DNA of 64,000 nucleotides from Marinitoga sp. 38H-ov (GTDB taxonomy: Bacteria > Thermotogota > Thermotogae > Petrotogales > Petrotogaceae): assembly GCF_011057715.1 (NCBI RefSeq), contig NZ_LNGH01000002.1:62001-126000 (forward strand). The letters run 5' to 3'. Both the position numbers and the translations under genes were made by a program. Below, piece after piece: positions 36,483 through 45,371 of the stretch. The notes beneath the pieces are model-generated. The model was not told where the DNA came from and made no database searches. It was given only the letters and a program-made list of their open reading frames with translations. The number at the start of each line of letters is the position of its first letter. Position 1 is the first letter of the stretch.

Positions 36483-37847
36483 GTGACAAACGAAGAATTA
36501 TTAGAACAACTGAAGTCAAAAATAAATCATAACACCTGGGAACAATGGTTTACCTCTGCCCAAGTTTTAGATATTCAGGAAAAAACTGTAGTTATAGGAA
36601 TTGGAAATCTCTTTGTAAAAGATTTTATTGCTAGAAAATACGGCTCATTGGTTTCTAATACTTTATCAGATATTCTTTCAAGGAAAGTTACTGCAGAATT
36701 TACTTTTATACCCGCTGATCAATCTACAAAGAAAAAAGCGGGACCATTGATTAAGGAAAGACCTCTTAAGTTATCGGATTTTAATCCTGAATATACGTTT
36801 AATAGTTTTGTTATTGGAGAGGCGAATAGAGTCGCATATTATTCTGCTTTAGAGGTGGCAAATAACCCAGGAAAATACAATCCTTTATTCATATATGGAG
36901 ATGTTGCTTTAGGAAAAACACATTTACTTCATGCAATTGGAAATCATTTAATGGAGTCTTCGCCAGATTTAAAGGTTATGTATGTAACAGCTGAAGAATT
37001 TATGAATGACCTTATGAAATCATTGCGTGAAGAAAAAATGGATGATTTTAGAGAGCGATATAGAAAAAAGATAGATATATTATTAATTGATGATGTTCAA
37101 TTTTTGATTGGAAAAGATATGGCTCAAGGAGAATTATTCCATACATTTAATACTTTATTTAATCTTGGAAAACAAATTATTATATGTTCTGATAGAACTC
37201 CTGAAGAATTAGCTACTTTTCATCCAAGATTAATTAGTAGATTTGAAATGGGATTAGTTGTTAATGTTGATGAACCTGATAAACAAACCAAATTAAAAAT
37301 TGCTAAAAAAATGGCTGAAATGAGTTCATTATACTTATCAGATGATGTGGTGAGTTATTTAGTTGAAAATATTGACAACAATCTTAGAAGACTTAGAGGA
37401 TTAATATTAAATCTTTTTTTCCATAGTAAGGTTACAGGAGAAAAAGTTAATATTGATACCGTCAAAAAATTATATAGTTCTTTAAAATCTCATAAGAAAA
37501 ATATTCCTCAAACCAAAGAAACCTTAAGAGTTTTAAAGAAAAACTTGATTTTAGAAGCAGTTATTAAAGAATATAATTTAACAAGAGAACAATTATTTAG
37601 CCCTACTAGAAAAAAGGAAATATCAGAAGCTCGACAGATATTATCTTTTATGCTTAAAAATTATGGTAAAATGAAAGTAAAAGATATTTCTGAATTTGTA
37701 GGGAAAAATCATTCAACAATTAGCCAATCTATTAAAAAAGTTGAAAAAGAATTGACAAGCGGAAATTTACTTTTAAAGAGAAGAATAGATGAAATAAGAA
37801 AGATTTTTGAAGAATCAGAAAAAATTCAAAGTAAAACTGCAAGTTAA
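36483..37847 (+). CDS. dnaA: Chromosomal replication initiator protein DnaA
   Basis: 454 residues. Domain I (1-75) NTWEQWFTSAQVLDI; AAA+ domain with FVIGEANRVAYYSALEVANNPG, Walker A YGDVALGKTHLLHAIGNH, Walker B ILLIDDVQFL, sensor II region LRRLRGLI; domain IV ends in VKDISEFVGKNHSTISQSIKKVE. The P-loop reads GDVALGKT instead of the common GGVGLGKT, and the DNA-binding signature is GKNHSTISQS instead of GRDHTTV. Starts at GTG 36483 with GGGGGT. No dnaN beside it. Confidence 0.95.
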   Translation: MTNEELLEQLKSKINHNTWEQWFTSAQVLDIQEKTVVIGIGNLFVKDFIARKYGSLVSNTLSDILSRKVTAEFTFIPADQSTKKKAGPLIKERPLKLSDFNPEYTFNSFVIGEANRVAYYSALEVANNPGKYNPLFIYGDVALGKTHLLHAIGNHLMESSPDLKVMYVTAEEFMNDLMKSLREEKMDDFRERYRKKIDILLIDDVQFLIGKDMAQGELFHTFNTLFNLGKQIIICSDRTPEELATFHPRLISRFEMGLVVNVDEPDKQTKLKIAKKMAEMSSLYLSDDVVSYLVENIDNNLRRLRGLILNLFFHSKVTGEKVNIDTVKKLYSSLKSHKKNIPQTKETLRVLKKNLILEAVIKEYNLTREQLFSPTRKKEISEARQILSFMLKNYGKMKVKDISEFVGKNHSTISQSIKKVEKELTSGNLLLKRRIDEIRKIFEESEKIQSKTAS

Positions 37848-37868
37848 TAATATCAACTGATATTAATT

Positions 37869-37900
37869 AAAACTAGCGATTGAATTCAATCGCTAGTTTT
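37869..37900. terminator. Bidirectional terminator between dnaA and cobO
   Basis: A perfect 32-base palindrome, AAAACTAGCGATTGAA and its complement, with A- and T-tracts on the outside. It ends exactly before the convergent cobO stop (37901). Confidence 0.92.
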
Positions 37901-38416
37901 TTAATATTCTATCCCTTCCTGTGCTATTATTCCTTTTTGAAAATGATGTTTTATCTCTTTAACTTCACTTACCATATCAGCAATTTCATAAAACTCTTTT
38001 GGGGCATATCTACCTGTTAATATTATCGTTGTTTTTTCATGCTTTTTTTCTAATATATTTAATACATCTTGTAACTTTAATACATCATAGTAAATTGCTA
38101 CATTTATTTCATCTAAAATTACTAAATCATATTTACCGCTACTTATTTTTTCTAAAGCTAATTCTAGACCTTTTTTAGCTAATTTAATATCATCATTAGT
38201 AATTTTATTTTTCTTTACATGATTAGGACTACCAGATTGAATAATTTCAACTCCTGGTAAATAAGATAAACCCTTTATTTCCCCATATTTCGGATTTCCC
38301 TTTAAAAACTGAATAATTGATACACTTTTTCCATGACCAACAGCTCTAACAACTAATCCTAATGATGCAGTGGTTTTACCCTTTCCATTTCCAGTATATA
38401 ATAATATCAAACTCAT
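37901..38416 (-). CDS. cobO: Cob(I)alamin adenosyltransferase, CobO/BtuR type
   Basis: 171 residues. P-loop GNGKGKTTASLGLVVRAVGHGK at 8-29, SIIQFLKGNPKYGE, Walker B LVILDEINVAIYYD and TGRYAPKEFYEIAD define the CobA/CobO/BtuR family that adenosylates corrinoid. ATG 38416 with AAAGGAG; overlaps the upstream gene by four bases. Last gene of the B12 operon. Confidence 0.95.
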   Translation of the reverse strand: MSLILLYTGNGKGKTTASLGLVVRAVGHGKSVSIIQFLKGNPKYGEIKGLSYLPGVEIIQSGSPNHVKKNKITNDDIKLAKKGLELALEKISSGKYDLVILDEINVAIYYDVLKLQDVLNILEKKHEKTTIILTGRYAPKEFYEIADMVSEVKEIKHHFQKGIIAQEGIEY

Positions 38417-39396
38417 TTTTTTAACTCCTTTCTTAAAAAATTTAATAAAAATTCATTATCTTTATTGTTTTTTATTCCAATTCTCACGTGATTATTTAAT
38501 CCCATATCCGAAGTATCTCTAACATATATTCCATATTTTTTGCTTTTTTCTAAAAATTTTTTTGGATCTGTTTTTATAGTAAAATAATTAGTTTGTGTAC
38601 AATAACTCATATATTCTTTAAACTTATTTATTTCTTTTTTTATATAAATCCTCATTTTTTTTAAATCATTTAAAAAATCATTTTTTAAAAGGTTTTCTAA
38701 AAAGGAATATCCCAATACCCCTATATTCCAAGGTTGTCTATATTTTAAAAATTCTTCTGTATATTTACTCGAAATTACATATCCAACTCTAATACCGGGA
38801 ATTCCGAAGGATTTTGTAAATGTTCTTATTTGTATTGTCTCATCTATTATTTCTGGATTATCTTCAGAAAAATCTATAAATGCTTCATCATATATTATTA
38901 AAATATCATACTCTAATAATTTTTTAGTAAATTCAGCTAACCTGACAAATTGACCTGTTGGATTATTAGGATTACCTGTAATAAAAATTATTTTTTTATT
39001 AGTTTTTTCCCTAATTTTTATAATATATTTTAATAAATAGTCATAAAATTCTTCTGTATATCCACCAAATTTTAGCGAATCTACTTTGACAATTTCATTA
39101 TTATTAAATTTAGCTATCCTTTCATATTCTGTATAATTTGGTGTAGGTATTATAACAATTGAATCTTTCATTATTACATGACCTATTATATGAAAAGATT
39201 CTGTTGCTCCAGATAATATTACAGAATTTTTTCCAAAAATTTTTTTAAAATCTTCTTCTATCCATTCTACATATGTATATTTATTTAAATTATCTTTACT
39301 ATCCTCAAAAACTTTATCTATCCAATTTGGAATTAGGGGCGATACAGATATTGAAAAGTCAATAATATTTTTATCTTTTATCCCTCCATGATTCAT
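38413..39396 (-). CDS. cobD: L-threonine-O-3-phosphate decarboxylase-like PLP enzyme
   Basis: 327-residue fold-I PLP enzyme of the HisC/CobD group. Landmarks: ILSGATESFHIIGHV, PTPNYTEYERIA, ITGNPNNPTGQF, the LIIYDEAFIDFS Asp, and the PLP Lys in RTFTKSFGIPGIRVGYV. Position between cbiB and cobO supports the CobD role, making (R)-1-amino-2-propanol phosphate for the nucleotide arm; a histidinol-phosphate aminotransferase is the alternative. ATG 39396 with AGGAGAG; overlaps cbiB by four bases. Confidence 0.85.
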   Translation of the reverse strand: MNHGGIKDKNIIDFSISVSPLIPNWIDKVFEDSKDNLNKYTYVEWIEEDFKKIFGKNSVILSGATESFHIIGHVIMKDSIVIIPTPNYTEYERIAKFNNNEIVKVDSLKFGGYTEEFYDYLLKYIIKIREKTNKKIIFITGNPNNPTGQFVRLAEFTKKLLEYDILIIYDEAFIDFSEDNPEIIDETIQIRTFTKSFGIPGIRVGYVISSKYTEEFLKYRQPWNIGVLGYSFLENLLKNDFLNDLKKMRIYIKKEINKFKEYMSYCTQTNYFTIKTDPKKFLEKSKKYGIYVRDTSDMGLNNHVRIGIKNNKDNEFLLNFLRKELKK

Positions 39397-40238
39397 ATTA
39401 TCTCTCCTAAAATTACAAACGTTAATATTAAAAAGACTACTTTTTTATATAATTTTAATGCTCTATTCAAATCTTCTATTTCTGGAAGCTTTCCTGAAAA
39501 TTTATATACACCTTCTTTTTCAAATCCTAACCCCAATACACCAGCAAAAGCACTCATTGGATATGTTGAATTAACTTTTATCCTACCATACTTTTTTATA
39601 TAATTAAATGCACCTTTCAAATTAAAAAAAGATATTATTAATGCAGTTATTCTAGCTGGTATATAATTTAAAACATCATCTAATCTCGCACAAAATTTTC
39701 CATACCATTCATATTTTGCATTTCTATACCCAAATAACGCATCATAAGTATTTACTACTCTATATATAATTGAACCGTATATACCAAATAGCAAATAATA
39801 AAAAAGAGGTGCTGTTATACTATCATTTATATTTTCTGATAAACTTTCAATAGCTGCTGAATACAAATGATTTTTATCTAAATCATTTGTATTTCTACTC
39901 ACTATATATGAAACATTTCTTTTTAGTTCATTCAAGTCATTAGTTTTACATCTTTCAACATGTCTATATAAACTTTTTATAGAAAAAGTAGTTTTCAAAA
40001 TATAAATTAAAATTATATTTTTTATAATTATTATATTTACCTTTTGAATAAAGTATATTAATATGCCCCAAAAGGCAATTTCTAATATTAACGACATCAT
40101 ACCAACAATAAAATACTTTAGATTATTGCTATATTTTTTATATAATCTCTTTCCTATAATCCCCATAAATGCAACAGGATGTATTTTCTCTGGCGGTTCT
40201 TCAAATATTAAATCTAACAATATAGAAAAAATTATTAT
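39393..40238 (-). CDS. cbiB: Adenosylcobinamide-phosphate synthase CbiB, probable ATA start
   Basis: About 281 residues, integral membrane. The N-terminal helix IIIFSILLDLIFEEPPEKIHPVAFMG matches the family's LLLDLLLGDPP-HPV-G opening; later ESLSENINDSITAPLFYYLLFG and YRVVNTYDALFGYRN are CbiB hallmarks. It attaches aminopropanol to cobyric acid. A TTG at 40220 would cut the first helix and is 30 bases from any ribosome site. GGAGGG at the end of cbiP instead sits eight bases before ATA 40238 (second ATA 40235, ATT 40232). Confidence 0.85.
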   Translation of the reverse strand: MIIFSILLDLIFEEPPEKIHPVAFMGIIGKRLYKKYSNNLKYFIVGMMSLILEIAFWGILIYFIQKVNIIIIKNIILIYILKTTFSIKSLYRHVERCKTNDLNELKRNVSYIVSRNTNDLDKNHLYSAAIESLSENINDSITAPLFYYLLFGIYGSIIYRVVNTYDALFGYRNAKYEWYGKFCARLDDVLNYIPARITALIISFFNLKGAFNYIKKYGRIKVNSTYPMSAFAGVLGLGFEKEGVYKFSGKLPEIEDLNRALKLYKKVVFLILTFVILGEII

Positions 40239-40240
40239 TT

Positions 40241-41647
40241 TTAATTCCCTCCTGCTATTTTATATATTTTTTTTAATTCAATATTCTCCCTTACTATATT
40301 TGATAATTTGATAATTTCTTTTTCTTGAAATTCTTCATAGTCTTTAATATCATTTATTATATTCATATTTTTATTTTTTAATATTAAATTTAATATATAT
40401 TTTCTAAATTCACCTGAATTAAAAATTCCATGTATATATGTTCCTATATATTTATTATCAATATTTAAAACGGGAGTATTTATATTACTTTCGCCAATAT
40501 GAATTTCGTAACCATATATTTCAATTCCTTTATATTTACCTCTAAATTGTTTTGTTATTTTTTTATCTAACATTCTAGTTGTAAAATTAAAAAATCCAAA
40601 ACCTTTTTCCTTTTGATATTCACCAATCTCTAAGCCATATACATCAATTATCTCCTTTCCCATAATTTGAAATCCTCCACATATTCCAAAAACTATACCT
40701 TTAAAACATTTTATTCTTTCAAAGAAACCTTTTTCTTTCATCCATCTTAAATCTCTTATAGTATTTTTACTACCAGGAATTATTATCATATCTGCTTCAT
40801 CAATTTTATTAATATCCTCAATATACTCTAAATTCACATTTTCATCATAATTAAAAGGTGCAAAATCCGTAAAATTAGAAATGCTGGGAATTTTTATTAC
40901 GTAAATATTTATTTTTGATTTCTTTATTTTTTTATTTTTCAACGAAGCTCCATCTTCGTCTCCATATTTTATATCTATCCAAGGTATAACTCCTAAAGTT
41001 GGAATACCTGTTAATTTTTCTAATTTTAATAAACCAGAATTTAAAAGCTTCTTTTCACCCCTAAATTTATTTATAATAAACCCTTTGATGTAATCCTTTT
41101 CATCTTCCATTAAATAATATGTTCCATACAATGAAGCAAAAGCTCCTCCTCTATCTATATCACTAACCAATAAAACATTTGAATTAACATTTTTTGCTAC
41201 CCACATATTGGAGATATCTTTATCTTTTATATTTATTTCAGCCGGACTTCCAGCTCCTTCTATAATAATCGCATCAAATTTATTACTTAAATAATTAAAT
41301 GAATCTATTATCACCTTTTTCATTTCTTTTTTATAATTTTCATATTCGCTAAAATGTATTGTCTTATATATTTTCCCCAAAACTATTAATTGAACCATAC
41401 CATTACCTTGCGGCTTCAAAAGAATAGGATTCATATATACATTAGGTTCTGTTTTTGAAGCTATAGCTTGAATATATTGAGACCACGCAAATTCATTTCC
41501 ATTAATATCAACATATGAATTTAAAGAAATATTTTGAGCTTTAAATGGAGATACATTTATTCCATCTTCTTTAAATATTCTACATAATGCAGTAACAAAA
41601 GTAGTTTTTCCACAATCCGATGAAGTACCTTGAATCATTATTTTCAA
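40241..41647 (-). CDS. cbiP: Cobyric acid synthase
   Basis: 468 residues (CobQ/CbiP); amidates adenosylcobyrinic a,c-diamide side chains with glutamine and ATP. N-terminal dethiobiotin-synthetase-like ATPase domain IMIQGTSSDCGKTTFVTALCR, PFKAQNISLNSYV, then a glutamine amidotransferase domain with Cys in GIVFGICGGFQIMGKEI and His in GTYIHGIF. Starts at TTG 41647 with GAGGAG seven bases upstream; ATG 41638 is in frame but badly spaced. Confidence 0.95.
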   Translation of the reverse strand: MKIMIQGTSSDCGKTTFVTALCRIFKEDGINVSPFKAQNISLNSYVDINGNEFAWSQYIQAIASKTEPNVYMNPILLKPQGNGMVQLIVLGKIYKTIHFSEYENYKKEMKKVIIDSFNYLSNKFDAIIIEGAGSPAEINIKDKDISNMWVAKNVNSNVLLVSDIDRGGAFASLYGTYYLMEDEKDYIKGFIINKFRGEKKLLNSGLLKLEKLTGIPTLGVIPWIDIKYGDEDGASLKNKKIKKSKINIYVIKIPSISNFTDFAPFNYDENVNLEYIEDINKIDEADMIIIPGSKNTIRDLRWMKEKGFFERIKCFKGIVFGICGGFQIMGKEIIDVYGLEIGEYQKEKGFGFFNFTTRMLDKKITKQFRGKYKGIEIYGYEIHIGESNINTPVLNIDNKYIGTYIHGIFNSGEFRKYILNLILKNKNMNIINDIKDYEEFQEKEIIKLSNIVRENIELKKIYKIAGGN

Positions 41648-41680
41648 AATACCACTCCTCAGTATCTTCCGTTATAATTT

Positions 41681-42316
41681 TTATATTAATTCTAAAACTA
41701 GTGTATTATTTTTTTCTACAGTAGATTTAATACTAAATTTTATTTCTTCATTAAATATAGGTCCATCATATACAAATGTATGAAATTCACCATTTTCACC
41801 ACAAGCATCTATTCCTATTTTTTTAAATTCTTCAACAAGATCAAAAGATAAATCTTTACCTAAATAATTTTCTATACCTATACCTTTTTTTATAGCAATA
41901 ATTTTTGCTTTAAATCCTAAATTTAAAAATTCCAAAACTATATCTTCTCTCTCTCTTTGCCATAATGGTTCATATGCAACAACATTTTTTTTACTACATA
42001 CATTATTCACCCAATCTAAATGCTCCTGAAGATCTATATCTCCAAAAATCCCTATACCCTCTCTCACATATTCTTCTAAAAAATCTAAAAAATTTTTTTC
42101 ATAATCACCCCATGTACTACATTTAGTTATTAATTTTATATTTAAACTCTTAGATTGTCTTTTCAAAATATTTATATTTAACCCATGTGCTCTAGAATGA
42201 ATACAATCTTCTGATAACATTGTAAAAATATAATCAATTTTCTTATATTTTTTTATCCCATAATATAATGCTAAAGTAGAATCCTTACCTCCACTCCATG
42301 AACTAAAAATTTTCAT
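41681..42316 (-). CDS. DUF71/COG2102 PP-loop amidoligase, B12-associated subfamily
   Basis: 211 residues. PP-loop SWSGGKDSTLALYYG at 5-19, then CIHSRAHGLNI, GIGIFGDIDLQEHLDWV, AYEPLWQRER and the substrate motif GENGEFHTFVYDGPIF. This is the Dph6 (diphthine-ammonia ligase) fold. Bacteria lack diphthamide; comparative work on DUF71 proposed a B12-salvage subgroup, and this gene is first behind a cobalamin riboswitch with cbiP, cbiB, cobD and cobO. An amidation in corrinoid salvage is the likely role; not proven. ATG 42316 with AAGGAGG. Confidence 0.88.
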   Translation of the reverse strand: MKIFSSWSGGKDSTLALYYGIKKYKKIDYIFTMLSEDCIHSRAHGLNINILKRQSKSLNIKLITKCSTWGDYEKNFLDFLEEYVREGIGIFGDIDLQEHLDWVNNVCSKKNVVAYEPLWQREREDIVLEFLNLGFKAKIIAIKKGIGIENYLGKDLSFDLVEEFKKIGIDACGENGEFHTFVYDGPIFNEEIKFSIKSTVEKNNTLVLELI

Positions 42317-42345
42317 ATTTTACCTCCTTAAATCTAAAACAAATT

Positions 42346-42375
42346 TTCCACAAAAAGCCCTTAGCTTTCGTGGAA
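42346..42375 (-). terminator. Expression-platform hairpin of the cobalamin riboswitch
   Basis: TTCCACGAAAGC (minus strand from 42375) pairs with the GCTTTTTGTGGAA arm ending at 42346, with a short loop and a moderately T-rich tail, seven bases past the aptamer. Probable attenuator. Confidence 0.65.
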
Positions 42376-42382
42376 TAAATAT

Positions 42383-42522
42383 ATCTTATATAGGTATCCC
42401 GGCTTCCAGATCACCCTACTTTTCACGCCTTCCCAGTTTCCCAGTGGCATTAAGTGAATTTCGTCCCTGGTTACGGTTGCTGGGCAGCCTTGGACTTTCA
42501 CCAATGTTCCCTATAATAAGAT
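42383..42522 (-). ncRNA. Cobalamin (AdoCbl) riboswitch
   Basis: Minus-strand blocks in order: GGGAACATTGGTGAAAGTCC, GGCTGCCCAGCAACCGTAA, TGCCACTGGG, AAGGCG and the B12 box AAGCCGGGATACCT. P1 forms between ATCTTAT-ATAGG and CCTATATAAGAT. It controls the DUF71-cbiP-cbiB-cobD-cobO operon. Confidence 0.95.
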
Positions 42523-42553
42523 AATATTTTATTTACTTTTTATTAGATACTAT

Positions 42554-42562
42554 ATTATATCA
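42554..42562 (-). promoter_or_regulatory. Extended -10 promoter of the B12 operon
   Basis: TGA-TATAAT on the minus strand, 32 bases before the riboswitch 5' side. No clear -35. Sequence from here to about 42700 is AT-rich without other features. Confidence 0.6.
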
Positions 42563-42705
42563 AAAATAATATAAAAAATAAAATTACTCTTTATATATTA
42601 ACAAATTTTAATTAAAGACAAATATAAATATATAAAAATATGTTTTTAAGGTGATATAATTATATAAGGTTAACTTTTTTATATATACATTAAATTTAGA
42701 GGTTG

Positions 42706-43354
42706 CAATTTAATAATTTTTCTTATGATTTTTTATCTTCTATTTCATTTCCAAATACTGTGAAAATAGGAATATATAGTTTTGAAAACAATCCTGCATA
42801 TAACAAAATAGCGTAATCTTACCTTTCCGGAAAGAAAACATTATTGTAGTTGATAAACTAATATAGAATTAATAATCAAAGAGAAGACATTAAAACTATT
42901 GAGAATCGTAGAAAATGATAAGAAAACTGGAGAATATAGCGAATTAGCTAATTTAGACTATATTTTTATCGGAAAATTATTAAATTTAAGGGCATATTAT
43001 AAAATTATTGTTAGGCAAAGAAAGTATATTCGTAAGAGATTTAGGATATTTGTATTCTATAAAAAATGGAGAAAATATTTGGATTTTTTCTACACATGTT
43101 ATTAGAAATGATGAAGTTATATACTTTAGTAGTATTGATAATTATATTTATGCCATTAACGAAAACGGATAAAAACTATGAGATTACTATGCAGGAGATA
43201 AATTATTTTATTCAAGTGGAGCTATAAAAAATGGGGTTTTGTATATAGGCGGTGGTTTTACTAATAAATTATATGCAATAAGTATTATATTAGCAGATAC
43301 TTCATGGCCAAAGTATATGCACGATAATAAAAATAATACGAATTTAAACTATTG
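42706..43354 (+). pseudogene. Decayed PQQ-like beta-propeller gene
   Basis: Broken reading frames read as one protein. Part 1 (from about 42709): FNNFSYDFLSSISFPNTVKI, stopped at 42813. Part 2 (from 42899): RIVENDKKTGEYSELANLDY. Part 3, in another frame (about 43000-43354): LGKESIFVRDLGYLYSIKNG, then IYFSSIDNYIYAINENG, two in-frame stops, then KNGVLYIGGGFTNKLYAISI and TSWPKYMHDNKNNTN. The Y-S-I-K-N-G / Y-A-I-N blade repeats and the WPKYMHDN ending are typical of PQQ-like propeller proteins, usually exported. At least one frameshift and three stops make it non-functional. Confidence 0.75.
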
Positions 43355-43372
43355 AAATAAAATTAATAAAAA

Positions 43373-44320
43373 TTATAAATAAGAATTTTTATCCCTTATA
43401 AACTCAACTACTTCATCATAATAAGGAATAGAATCAACACCACCTAATTTTGTTATTACCTTTGCTGCAACAGCATTAGCAAATTTTCCTAATTTAAATA
43501 TATCTCTTTCACCTTTTATATAATTATAAATAATTGCTCCTGTAAATGCATCTCCACAACCTGTTGCATCTACAGGCGAAACATTATATCCAGGAATAAT
43601 CATTTCTATATCATTATATTTTGCAATACAACCCTTTTCTCCTAATGTTATAAGTAACATAGCACCTTTTTTTAATGGTATTTTTTCTATTATTTTTTCT
43701 ATGTTAGTATTTGAAAAAATATATTCCAAATCCTTATCACTCATTTTTACAATATCAACTTTTGATGAAATATATAAAAAATCTTGTATAAATTTTTCCT
43801 TATTATGTATTATAGATGGTCTTACATTCGGGTCATAAGATACAGGAATATTTTTTTCTAAAAAATATTCCATAAATTTCATATATGAACTTCTTGCTGG
43901 TTCATATATTAGAGATATAGAACCTATATGTAATAGTGAATAATCTTCTGGATTTATATTATATTCTTCATATTTCACATTAACATCAGCTGGATTATCC
44001 CTAAAAAATAAAAAATCTGGATTACCAAATTTATCTCTTGCAACATATGCTATTGAAGTTTTACAATTTTGTTGTATAATTATATTATCAGTGTTAATAT
44101 TTTCTTTTTTTAATATTTCATATAAATAGTCAGAAAATTGATCCTTACCCAAACTCCCCAAAAATGAAACATTTAATCCCAATCTACTAATTGTGACTGC
44201 TACATTTAATGGCGATCCTCCAGCTTTTTTACTAAAAAGCTCTGTATTCTTTAAATTTTTCCCTTTTTCATTAGATATAAAATCTATTAGTATTTCACCT
44301 GAACATAATATTGGTTTCAT
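43373..44320 (-). CDS. PfkB-family sugar kinase (fructokinase-like)
   Basis: 315 residues, ribokinase fold. N-terminal KKAGGSPLNVAVTISRLGL, substrate/anion region SYDPNVRPS, and the C-terminal signature VDATGCGDAFTGAIIYNY with the catalytic Asp. Fructokinase is the closest guess; ribokinase or 2-keto-3-deoxygluconate kinase cannot be excluded. ATG 44320 with GGAGGAAT. A weak AT-only hairpin (43366-43392) overlaps its stop and may terminate it. Stands alone. Confidence 0.85.
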   Translation of the reverse strand: MKPILCSGEILIDFISNEKGKNLKNTELFSKKAGGSPLNVAVTISRLGLNVSFLGSLGKDQFSDYLYEILKKENINTDNIIIQQNCKTSIAYVARDKFGNPDFLFFRDNPADVNVKYEEYNINPEDYSLLHIGSISLIYEPARSSYMKFMEYFLEKNIPVSYDPNVRPSIIHNKEKFIQDFLYISSKVDIVKMSDKDLEYIFSNTNIEKIIEKIPLKKGAMLLITLGEKGCIAKYNDIEMIIPGYNVSPVDATGCGDAFTGAIIYNYIKGERDIFKLGKFANAVAAKVITKLGGVDSIPYYDEVVEFIRDKNSYL

Positions 44321-44356
44321 AATATTCCTCCAATATATTTTCCATAATTCTTATGT

Positions 44357-44365
44357 AATTATATC
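44357..44365 (-). promoter_or_regulatory. Extended -10 promoter of the sugar kinase
   Basis: TGA-TATAAT on the minus strand, 37 bases before ATG 44320; TTGATA lies upstream but 21 bases away, too far for a standard -35. Confidence 0.55.
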
Positions 44366-44477
44366 ATATGTTTATTTTTTTTAATATCAAGATAAATAAT
44401 AGTTATATTTAGATTATTTAATTAACAATATTATTTTTAATATGTAACAAATAAGCAATCTTTAATTCCGATAAAAA

Positions 44478-44486
44478 TGGTAGAAT
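44478..44486 (+). promoter_or_regulatory. Extended -10 promoter of the lplA-pdh operon
   Basis: TGG-TAGAAT, 42 bases before ATG 44529. No convincing -35. Confidence 0.45.
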
Positions 44487-44528
44487 TTAAATGAATAGAA
44501 TTAAAACAATTACAAAGAAGGAATAATT

Positions 44529-45359
44529 ATGAAATTAAACTTAATTATAAGCAAAAACACAAATATATATATAAATCTAGCAATAGAAGAATATCTTTTA
44601 AATAAAGATATAAGGGATATATATTTATTTTTTTGGAAAGCTAAAGATGCTGTAGTTATTGGAAAACATCAGAATCCTTGGAGAGAAATTAATTTCGATT
44701 CTGAATATATTTTTAATGTAGCAAGAAGAATTTCTGGAGGTGGTGCAGTATACCATGATTTGGGTAATTTAAACTATTCTGTTATTGCTCCAAAAAATTA
44801 TTTAAATAGCGATGATATTTTTGATATTGTATTAAAAGCCTTAAATAATTTAGGAATAGAAAGCTATAGAAATTATAAAAACGATTTAATGCATAAGGAT
44901 TATAAATTTTCCGGAAGTGCATTTTGCATTAAAAAAAATAACTTTTTACATCACGGAACATTGCTAATTGATTCTAATATTAATAAAATAAAAGAAATAT
45001 TAAAAATAAATCCTGCATTCAATACTCATGCAACTATTTCAAAACCATCAGAAATTATTAATATAAAAGAAATTAATAATTTCATTAATGAAGAAATTAT
45101 TATTAATTATATATTTAATATCTTTTCTAAAAGACTAAAATTAAAAACTCAAAAATTAAACACTTGCTATTTTAAAGATAATGATTTAATTGAAAAACAT
45201 AAATCTTGGGAATGGATATATGGTAGGACACCAAAATTTTCCATTCAAATTGGTGATAATAATTATCAAATAGAAAATGGTTATATTGTTTCAATTGATG
45301 AGAAAAAACTTGAAAATAAAATAAAATTTGATTTTAATAAATTAACTTTAAACGTTTAG
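44529..45359 (+). CDS. lplA: Lipoate-protein ligase A
   Basis: 276 residues. The lipoyl-adenylate motifs are VARRISGGGAVYHDLGNLNYSVI near 64-86 and KNDLMHKDYKFSGSAFC with the catalytic Lys. Attaches lipoate (scavenged) to the E2 lipoyl Lys of the dehydrogenase encoded just downstream. Somewhat shorter than E. coli LplA (about 337), lacking most of the accessory C-terminal domain. ATG 44529 with AGAAGGAAT. Twelve bases from the next gene. Confidence 0.92.
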   Translation: MKLNLIISKNTNIYINLAIEEYLLNKDIRDIYLFFWKAKDAVVIGKHQNPWREINFDSEYIFNVARRISGGGAVYHDLGNLNYSVIAPKNYLNSDDIFDIVLKALNNLGIESYRNYKNDLMHKDYKFSGSAFCIKKNNFLHHGTLLIDSNINKIKEILKINPAFNTHATISKPSEIINIKEINNFINEEIIINYIFNIFSKRLKLKTQKLNTCYFKDNDLIEKHKSWEWIYGRTPKFSIQIGDNNYQIENGYIVSIDEKKLENKIKFDFNKLTLNV

Positions 45360-45371
45360 GAGGCGCTTAGT

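Noticed and set aside
42899-43105. 68-residue plus-strand open frame as a real gene
   Set aside because: The sequence makes better sense as a frameshifted piece of the decayed propeller gene; no ribosome site precedes it.
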